The position numbers and the translations under genes were made by a program. Below are positions 1-5,082 of a stretch of 5,082 bases of DNA, one piece after another; the stretch's first letter is position 1; the number at the start of each line of letters is the position of its first letter. The DNA is taken from positions 1 through 5,082 of the forward strand of contig ONDN01000014.1 in NCBI GenBank assembly GCA_900316595.1. The letters are read 5' to 3'. This DNA is from an uncultured Mycoplasmataceae bacterium. Its GTDB lineage: Bacteria > Bacillota_I > Bacilli_A > Mycoplasmatales > Mycoplasmoidaceae. The notes beneath the pieces were generated by a model. The model searched no databases and was not told where the DNA came from. It was given only the letters and a program-made list of their open reading frames with translations.

Positions 1-38
1 CCACTGAGCTAACCACTGAGCTAACCACTGAGCTAACC
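1..38 (+). repeat. 12-bp tandem repeat encoding (TELT)n in the HsdS central helix
   Basis: The unit CCACTGAGCTAA occurs three times without a mismatch, followed by CC, and may continue beyond the left edge. Read from base 3 it encodes TELT three times, just before N-RKKQYEYY. Its position and sequence match the TAEL repeats in the central spacer of EcoR124I-family HsdS, where two or three copies change the non-specific gap between the half-sites. Because 12 is a multiple of 3, copy-number change would alter spacer length without shifting the frame. Confidence 0.9.
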
Positions 39-1319
39 AATAGAAAGAAACAATATGAATATTATCAAAACCATATGCTAACTTTTGATAACAAAGTAGA
101 ATTTAAACCATTGTGAAACTTACTATTTTTTGATAAAAGGTTTAATGGCGTTGAGAAATCCAAACAATCAAAAGTATTAGATTTTATCCATGTAAGTGCT
201 AAAAAATTGGAAGAATTATTAGATCATGGTGATATTAAGTTGTTGTCAACAGGAAAGTTTGATGGATATACAAATATTAATGTTGCTAAAGACTATGTAA
301 ATAATGGTGAAGTAATAACTATACCCACTGGTGGTACACCAAATTTAAAGTATTGAACTGGAAAATTTGTTGATGGTGGCAATATTTTATGCTCATCTAG
401 TGATATCAATAAATATTCACTAAAATATGTTTATTATTCTCTTGTTAACAAATGTGATATTATTTCGCAATATTACAGGGGCGGAAGTATCAAACATCCT
501 GATATGAAGAGCATTGTTGAAATTAAAATCCCAGTCCCACCATTACCAATTCAAGAGAAAATTGTTAATGTTTTAGATAATTTTGAAAAAATTTGCTCTG
601 ATTTACAAATTGGTTTACCTGCAGAAATTCAAGCACGCAAAAAACAATATGAGTACTATAGAGATAAATTATTGTCATTTGACCTAAATGTAACTATTGA
701 TTCTACAGCTAACATCGAGAGAGAGAGAGAGAGAGAGGAAGGTCTAATTAAAATGCTACAGTATATATTTGGTTATGCAAATGTTCAGCTACAAGCAATT
801 ATTGATTGTGGTAAAGGTACCCAGTTAAATAAAGATAAACTGCTAGAAAATGGTTATCCAGTAATTAATGGAGGGATTAAACCATCTGGTTATTGAAATG
901 CCTATAACTATTTGGAGAACACTATAACTATTTGTCAAGGTGGGAATGCTGGATATATTGATTGACAAAATACTAAATTTTGAGCTGGTGCACATTGCTA
1001 TGTATTAACTAATAATAATCAAAATGTTTCAAATTATAGATACATTTATTTTGCCTTAAAAAAATCAGAACATATACTAATGCAATGTAAAAGTAATGCT
1101 TCTACTATTCCTGGATTACCAATAAAAAACGTTAATAAATTGATGGTACAATTACCATCAATACCAGTTCAAGAGAAAATTGTTAATATCTTAAATAACT
1201 TTGATTCATACTGTAATGATTTAGTAAATGGTTTGCCAGGAGAAATTGAAGCTCGCAAAAAGCAATACGAATACTATAGAGATAAACTTTTAACTTTTAG
1301 TGAATACAAGGAGAAGTAA
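1..1319 (+). CDS. hsdS: Type I restriction-modification specificity subunit HsdS, 5'-partial, with an extra fused TRD unit
   Basis: HsdS is the DNA-recognition subunit of the cytoplasmic HsdM/HsdS/HsdR complex. Reading codons from base 3 to the TAA at 1317-1319 gives 438 residues; the start lies off the left edge. Order seen: TELT x3 (residues 1-12) and the helix [15 protein letters not shown] (14-28), which form the central conserved region; a TRD (about 29-181); a conserved region, [12 protein letters not shown] to [15 protein letters not shown] (about 182-226), where HsdS proteins normally end; an ERERERE linker from the GA tract (about 239-245); another TRD (about 251-387, with [15 protein letters not shown]); and a last conserved region, [12 protein letters not shown] to [15 protein letters not shown] (about 388-432). 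Three copies of RKKQYEYY imply TRD1-TRD2-TRD3, about half again the usual size. TRD1 is inferred to lie upstream. The frame needs UGA=Trp at 114, 354, 894, 963 and 981. The gene overlaps hsdR by one base. The family call is firm; whether the fused form is active is unknown. Confidence 0.93.
550..680 (+). repeat. Conserved-region repeat, copy 1 (partner at 1168-1298)
   Basis: This stretch encodes [11 protein letters not shown] to [15 protein letters not shown] and aligns without gaps at a constant offset of 618 bases to the second copy. Exact shared blocks include 20 bases (550-569 with 1168-1187) and 15 bases (654-668 with 1272-1286). In the protein it is the dimerising helix that joins TRDs and binds HsdM. 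In DNA it is homology for TRD exchange or deletion. The related RKKQYEYY segment at 42-65 is a more divergent third copy. Confidence 0.85.
717..737 (+). repeat. (GA)10 dinucleotide tract inside hsdS, probable phase-variation switch
   Basis: Ten uninterrupted GA units (717-736) plus one G lie between the end of the normal HsdS C-terminal conserved region and the next TRD unit. In the present register they encode ERERERE. With nine units the reading frame meets TAA at 749-751, ending ...RGRSN. With eleven units it meets TAA at 745-747, ending ...RKV. Only changes of three units keep the two parts fused. Tracts of this kind are typical sites of slipped-strand mispairing. That this one varies is inferred from its length and placement. 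Confidence 0.85.
737..755 (+). promoter_or_regulatory. Shine-Dalgarno-like sequence and internal ATG for the downstream half-HsdS
   Basis: GGAAGG at 737-742, merging with the GA tract upstream, is purine-rich and lies 10 bases before an in-frame ATG at 753-755. The two off-frame stop codons, TAA 745-747 and TAA 749-751, sit 5 and 1 bases before this ATG. A ribosome that ends in either switched register would therefore stop next to a usable start, which favours re-initiation. The [22 protein letters not shown] region resembles the usual short lead-in to the first TRD of an HsdS, which supports this as an original gene start. Confidence 0.6.
753..1319 (+). other. Potential separately translated half-HsdS (one TRD plus one conserved region)
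   Basis: From the ATG at 753 the same frame as the fused hsdS runs to the TAA at 1317-1319 and gives 188 residues. It holds one TRD ([34 protein letters not shown]) and one conserved helical region with [15 protein letters not shown]. Half-length HsdS proteins are known to dimerise and give working type I enzymes that recognise symmetric sites; truncated EcoR124I/EcoDXXI subunits are examples. This could be made when the GA tract is out of register, or by internal initiation at any time. It is an alternative product of the hsdS entry, not an additional locus. Confidence 0.5.
1168..1298 (+). repeat. Conserved-region repeat, copy 2 (partner at 550-680)
   Basis: This encodes [11 protein letters not shown] to [15 protein letters not shown] at the C-terminus of the fused HsdS. 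The codons differ more than the residues do (for example CGCAAAAAG against CGCAAAAAA, and GAATAC against GAGTAC). The duplication is therefore either not very recent or comes from a different hsdS donor. Confidence 0.85.
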
Positions 1320-1321
1320 TG
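1308..1321 (+). promoter_or_regulatory. hsdR ribosome-binding site and one-base stop/start overlap
   Basis: AAGGAG at 1308-1313 lies 5 bases before the hsdR ATG at 1319-1321. The A at 1319 is both the last base of the hsdS TAA and the first base of that ATG. This arrangement fixes the hsdR start and indicates translational coupling of hsdR to the upstream frame. Confidence 0.8.
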
Positions 1322-4300
1322 AGCTACTACGATATTATCCTAAGATCAGAGGATTCAACAGTTGTTACTAACTATAAATCAAAAGGTAAAAGATCAGATT
1401 CATACCAAAGTGAACATGACCTTGAACAAGAATTTATAAACATCCTTCAATCTCAATGTTATGAATACCTACCAATTCATAATGAGGTAGATCTTATAAA
1501 AAATCTTCGAATTAAATTGGAAGAACTAAATAAATATAAATTCTCTGATAATGAATGAGAAAGATTTTTTAATGATAATATTGTCGGAAAAGACGAAGAA
1601 GTTGTTGATAAAACAAGAAAGATTCAAGAAGATAATATCCAATTATTGAAATGTGATAATGGACAAACAAAAAATATTAAGCTTATTGATAAAAGTTGTA
1701 TTCATAATAACAAGTTACAAGTTATAAATCAGTATGTTGAAAATGATGGAAAATATAAAAATAGATATGATGTAACTATTCTAATTAATGGGCTTCCACT
1801 AGTCCATGTTGAGTTAAAAAGACGTGGCGTTATACTTCAAGAAGCATTTAATCAAATAAAAAGATACCAAAGAGAAAGTTTTTGAGCTTCAAAAGGACTT
1901 TTTAAATATATTCAGATTTTTGTAATCTCTAATGGAACTGAAACTAAGTATTATTCAAATACAACAAGAAATAACCACATAAAAGAATCTAACAACAATA
2001 GCAATAATAGAAAAACATCAACATCTAATAGCTTTGAATTTACTTCATATTGAACTGATGCGAATAATAATGTTATTCATGATCTTGTTGACTTTACCAA
2101 AACATTTTTTGCAAAACATACATTACTAAACATCATAACTAAGTATTGCGTTTTTACAGTTAATAAAATGTTGCTTGTTATGCGCCCATATCAAATTTCA
2201 GCAACCGAAAGAATCATTAATCGTATTGAAATTTCTAATAACTATAAGACATATGGAAGTATAAAAGCAGGAGGGTATATTTGACATACAACAGGCAGCG
2301 GTAAAACGTTAACTTCTTTTAAAACTTCTCAATTAGCACAACAACTAGATTATGTTGATAAAGTATTGTTTGTTGTTGATAGAAAAGATTTAGACTATCA
2401 AACAATGTGTGAGTATGATAAATTCCAAAAAGGTGCAGCCAATAGTAACACATCTACTGCAAAACTAAAAGAACAATTAGATAGTTTAGATGCTGATAAA
2501 AAACTAATTATTACAACTATTCAAAAACTTGATCATTTTATTAAAAAATATCCTAACCACCCTATTTTTAATAAGCATATAGTAATCATTTTTGATGAAT
2601 GTCACCGAAGTCAATTTGGTGACATGCATAAAGCAATTACTAAAAAATTTAAAAAATATCATTTATTTGGATTCACAGGAACACCAATAACCAATAAAAA
2701 TAAAGATGCTATTTTAAAAACTACAAGACAAATTTTTGGTGATGAATTGCATACTTATAACATTGTTAATGCAATACGAGATCATAATGTTTTACCTTTT
2801 AAAATCCAATACTATAAAACATTTGACATGAAACAAAATATCAAAGACAAACAAGTAATTGATATTGATCGTGAGAAAGTTTGACAAGATCCAAAAAGAA
2901 TAAGTTTGATTGTTAGATATATTCTAGACAATTTCAAAGAGAAAACATATGGTAAAGAAGTATATTCATTTAATGCTGTTAACAATATAAAAACTGTCGC
3001 TTCATCAAAAAACAAAAAAATTGTGACAACAAATAGTGAAAGAAAATTAAATGGTTTTAATTCAATATTTTGTGTCTCATCAATAGAAGCTGCAAAAAAA
3101 TATTATTTGGAATTTAAAAAACAAATGGAATTAGAACCATTAAAGAAGCTTAATATCGCGACTATTTTTAGTTATTCTCAAAATGAAGAAGAAATGGACG
3201 GTATTATTTATGAAGAAAATTCAGAAAGTACTTTAAATTTAGATCAGGCATCCAGAGATTTCTTAGAAAATGTTATAAAAGATTATAACAAAGTATTCCA
3301 AACAAATTATGATACATCAAGTGATAAATTTCAAAACTACTATCGTGATGTTTCACTTCGAGTAAAGAATAGAGAAATTGATATCCTAATTGTTGTTAAT
3401 ATGTTCTTAACAGGTTTTGACGCTACAACATTAAACACATTATGAGTTGATAAAAATTTGAAAGAACACGGACTTATTCAAGCATTTTCAAGAACAAATC
3501 GAATACTAAACTCAGTTAAAAAGTATGGTAACATTGTTTGTTTTAGACCATTGCAAAAGCAAGTTGAAGAAGCTATTGCAATGTTTGGCGATAAAGATGC
3601 AATGGGTATATGTGTTTTAAAAACATTTAAAGAATATTTTTATGGTTATACAAATTCTAATGGTAAAAAAATTCCTGGTTATAAAAATTTGGTTGTACAA
3701 ATTAGATTAGAATTCCCATTATCATCACGCAACACATGAAAAATTAACGAGCAATCAGAAAAAGAATTTGTAAATTTATTTGGTGCAATACTTAGAATAA
3801 GAAACATCTTATTTACATTTGATGAGTTTAAAGAAAAGGACATCTTAACTGCGAGAGAACTCCAAGACTATCAAAGTATATATCTTGACTATTATGCAAA
3901 ATGAAGAAAAAAACATGAAGATGACATTGTAGAAATCAATGATGATCTTGTTTTTGAAATAGAAACATTAAAACAAGAGGAAATTGGCATTGATTATATT
4001 TTAGAAATGGTTTCTATTCACCACAAAAGTAATACAAAAGATGAAGAAATCGAATTAAAAATAAAAAGAGCAATAAATTCAAGTATTGAATTGCGTAGTA
4101 AAAAAGAATTAATTGAAAATTTTGTTGCAAATGTTAATGATCCTAATAATATTTCTAATGAATGGAATGATTATTCATCTAAATGTAAAAAACATGAATT
4201 GCAAGAAATAATTTCTCAATTTAATCTAAAAGAAAATGTAACAATTAAATATATCGATGATGCATTTAAAGATGGTGAATTAAAAACTAATGGAATGCAC

Positions 4301-4417
4301 ATTGAAAGTTTATTACCTCCTATTTCTATATTTAGTGGTAATAATAAACACTATAAAACTAAACAAAAAGTTATTGAAAGACTAAAAGAATATTTTGACA
4401 AATATTTAGGAATCTAA
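1319..4417 (+). CDS. hsdR: Type I restriction enzyme HsdR subunit (DNA translocase and endonuclease), EcoR124I-like
   Basis: HsdR binds the HsdM/HsdS core, pumps DNA with ATP and cuts at a distance. The product is 1,032 residues, close to the type IC family size. The N-terminal RecB-like nuclease shows D151 ([10 protein letters not shown]), E165 and K167 (VELK), then Q179-x3-Y183, spaced as I recall them in EcoR124I HsdR. The helicase core has Walker A HTTGSGKT with K329, the DECH box (426-429), FTGTP (452-456), LTGFD (697-701) and QAFSRTNR (721-728). A charged helical C-terminus follows, where assembly with the core is expected. Eight in-frame TGA (1556, 1883, 2051, 2282, 2882, 3443, 3737, 3902) encode Trp; TGG occurs once, near 4162. 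The start is chosen for its AAGGAG site and overlap with the hsdS stop. No catalytic motif is lost and no frameshift is seen, so the protein should be active. Confidence 0.96.
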
Positions 4418-4582
4418 AATTAATGATAGTCAAAATTATAAAAACAATAATGGTACTAATTAAAATTAATTACAACGGTTATGAAACTATAAAGCATTAA
4501 TCTTTTCAATATTTGATAATTTTTATGACATTCTTTATTAAAAATTTCTCATGATATCATATTTTATAGGTATAGAATTAAA
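4418..4582. other. AT-rich intergenic region between converging genes
   Basis: No gene is visible here. hsdR enters from the left and the small minus-strand gene ends at 4583, so transcripts converge. I see only weak AT-only stems (for example TAATT/AATTA at about 4457-4472) and a 10-bp palindrome ATGATATCAT at 4551-4560. None is a convincing terminator. Confidence 0.6.
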
Positions 4583-4852
4583 TTAATGTTTCAAATTGTT
4601 TAATTTAATTACTCTATCAAAATCACTTCTTAGATTTGAAACTTCTTTTTCCATTCGTGTGTTAAATTCTCTTTGTTCACCCATAAACTCAATCAGTAAA
4701 TCTCTTGTTGATTTTTGTTTTTTAGGATGTGTCCTATCATTGTCAGGAACACCTTTAGACTTAACTTTTTCAACAGTAACTTGCTTACCAATAATTTTTT
4801 TATCAATATTAGTATCTGTTATTTTGTATTTAGCAGATTTATTCTTGCCCAT
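4583..4852 (-). CDS. Small basic, coiled-coil-like protein of unknown function (89 aa)
   Basis: I do not recognise this family. The reading frame runs from ATG (4852-4850) to TAA (4585-4583) and has no TGA or Trp codon. Residues 1-47 are rich in Lys (SAKYK, TVEKVKSK, HPKKQK) and contain a polar VPDNDRTHPKK stretch. Residues 48-87 (from STRDLLIEF to VIKLNNL) have hydrophobic residues spaced as in an amphipathic or coiled-coil helix. There is no signal peptide or membrane segment, so a cytoplasmic, possibly nucleic-acid-binding oligomer is a guess. The strand is supported by a second copy of its C-terminus in the same orientation at the right window edge. An in-frame TAA just upstream (minus strand, 4858-4856) rules out an N-terminal extension. 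GGAAGAGG (4878-4871) lies 18 bases from the ATG, unusually far for a ribosome-binding site. It has no evident link to the restriction genes beyond adjacency. Confidence 0.72.
   Translation of the reverse strand: MGKNKSAKYKITDTNIDKKIIGKQVTVEKVKSKGVPDNDRTHPKKQKSTRDLLIEFMGEQREFNTRMEKEVSNLRSDFDRVIKLNNLKH
4584..4608. repeat. 25-bp direct repeat, copy 1 (copy 2 at 5046-5070)
   Basis: These 25 bases at the 3' end of the 89-aa gene recur exactly at 5046-5070. They cover the codons for KLNNLKH and part of the stop codon. The identity probably reflects gene duplication. It also provides short homology for deletion of the intervening 462 bases. Confidence 0.7.
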
Positions 4853-4859
4853 TATTTAT

Positions 4860-4885
4860 ATTATATATTACCTCTTCCTACTCAA
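4860..4885 (-). promoter_or_regulatory. Possible promoter of the 89-aa gene
   Basis: On the minus strand TATAAT (4865-4860) is a perfect -10 hexamer 7 bases before the ATG. It would give a nearly leaderless transcript, in keeping with the lack of a well-placed Shine-Dalgarno sequence. The only -35-like hexamer, TTGAGT (4885-4880), is 14 bases upstream, shorter than the usual 16-18. AT-rich DNA produces such matches often, so this is tentative. Confidence 0.3.
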
Positions 4886-4899
4886 ATAGGTCCTATTGG
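4883..4899. promoter_or_regulatory. Operator-like palindrome upstream of the 89-aa gene
   Basis: CAAATAGGTCCTATTGG is an inverted repeat with arms of 8 bases around a central T; 7 of 8 pairs match, including AATAGG/CCTATT exactly. It lies 31-47 bases before the ATG and touches the candidate -35 element, where a repressor site would be placed. There is no direct evidence of binding. Confidence 0.3.
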
Positions 4900-4997
4900 A
4901 ATATAAGTAATACCCTAATTCATAGTAGTAATACCTAAATCACTATTGAATATATTAAGAAAATATTTAATGAAGATATTATGAATAGTATGCATAA

Positions 4998-5026
4998 ATA
5001 AAAAATGTATCCATTTTGGATACATT
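4998..5026 (-). terminator. Intrinsic terminator of the minus-strand gene ending at 5045
   Basis: AATGTATCC (5004-5012) and GGATACATT (5018-5026) form a perfect 9-bp stem with a 5-base loop. Read on the minus strand, the stem is followed by TTTTTATTTAT. It begins 18 bases past the TAG of the partial gene at 5045. On the plus strand the trailing sequence (CTTATTGCTTT) is a poorer U-tract, so the minus-strand role is preferred. It would insulate the 89-aa gene from read-through. Confidence 0.75.
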
Positions 5027-5044
5027 CTTATTGCTTTAGTATTA

Positions 5045-5082
5045 CTAATGTTTCAAATTGTTTAATTTAACTATTCTATTCA
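5045..5082 (-). CDS. 3' end of a second copy of the 89-aa gene (cut by the window edge)
   Basis: On the minus strand the visible codons give NRIVKLNNLKH and then TAG (5047-5045). The 89-aa protein ends DRVIKLNNLKH. The match is nearly exact over the last eleven residues, with the same strand, and 25 bases are identical in DNA (5046-5070 with 4584-4608). This is most simply a tandem paralogue, transcribed toward the 89-aa gene and closed by the hairpin at 4998-5026. The rest lies outside the window, so I cannot exclude that only the tail is shared. Confidence 0.6.
   Translation of the reverse strand, partial: NRIVKLNNLKH

Noticed and set aside
1..38. CRISPR-like short repeats
   Set aside because: The units are contiguous without spacers, 12 bp long, and encode TELT in frame in HsdS.
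2812..3015. Minus-strand 67-codon reading frame
   Set aside because: It lies wholly inside hsdR on the opposite strand and has no family resemblance; a shadow frame.
3006..3020. Poly-A runs in hsdR (about 7 bases; also near 3096 and 3906) as phase-variation tracts
   Set aside because: Runs of seven A are ordinary at this base composition and much shorter than typical slipping tracts.
1319..4417. Reading hsdR as a string of broken fragments (pseudogene)
   Set aside because: All breaks are single TGA codons in one constant frame, at positions where Trp is plausible. Under the mollicute code the gene is intact.
1..4417. Invertible hsd element of the Mycoplasma pulmonis type
   Set aside because: I found no inverted copies of hsdS sequence or paired inverted recombination sites within the window. 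A partner outside the window cannot be excluded.
4551..4560. Perfect palindrome ATGATATCAT in the hsdR downstream region
   Set aside because: It has no loop and no adjacent U-tract; a 10-bp palindrome is easily expected by chance in AT-rich DNA.
4596..4889. Plus-strand reading frame of 97 codons with a very hydrophobic C-terminal half
   Set aside because: It is antisense to the 89-aa gene, whose strand is supported by a paralogous end at 5045-5082. Its hydrophobicity is what the complement of Lys/Asn/Asp-rich codons produces, and it has no ribosome-binding site.
4715..4906. Plus-strand 63-codon reading frame
   Set aside because: It overlaps the same antisense region, has no recognisable features and no start signal.

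Overview
The window comes from a low-GC mollicute (Mycoplasma in the broad sense, or a relative such as Spiroplasma) that uses the UGA=Trp code. Two long reading frames stay open only if TGA is read as tryptophan. Together they hold 13 in-frame TGA codons and one TGG, and most of them fall where Trp is expected. The sequence alone does not settle genus or species.

Layout. (1) 1-1319 (+) is the 3' two-thirds or so of a type I restriction-modification specificity gene (hsdS), cut by the left edge. It opens inside the central conserved helix, in three copies of a 12-bp repeat encoding TELT. A target-recognition domain (TRD) and a conserved helical region follow, where an ordinary HsdS would end. 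The frame then crosses a (GA)10 dinucleotide tract at 717-736 into a further complete TRD plus conserved region. (2) 1319-4417 (+) is a full-length hsdR of 1,032 residues with the nuclease and helicase/translocase motifs of the EcoR124I-like (type IC) branch. Its ATG overlaps the hsdS stop codon by one base. (3) 4418-4582 is AT-rich intergenic DNA. (4) 4583-4852 (-) is an 89-residue basic, coiled-coil-like protein I do not recognise. (5) 4853-5044 holds a possible promoter/operator for that gene and a strong hairpin terminator. (6) 5045-5082 (-) is the 3' end of a second copy of the small gene, cut by the right edge. hsdM is not in the window and probably lies upstream of hsdS.

Main point. 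The GA tract looks like a slipped-strand switch that changes the architecture of HsdS. In the register seen here, two specificity units are joined. Loss or gain of one GA unit puts the ribosome on a TAA at 749-751 or 745-747, just after the conserved region, and so gives an ordinary-length HsdS. An ATG at 753, preceded by purine-rich GGAAGG, could then start the downstream half-HsdS separately. The 12-bp TELT repeat at the left edge is a second, frame-neutral repeat that could alter the spacing between the two half-sites. HsdR, translated directly after hsdS, would cut DNA according to whichever specificity complex is made. The closest known parallel is the gonococcal NgoAV system, where a poly-G tract decides whether two hsdS units are separate or fused.
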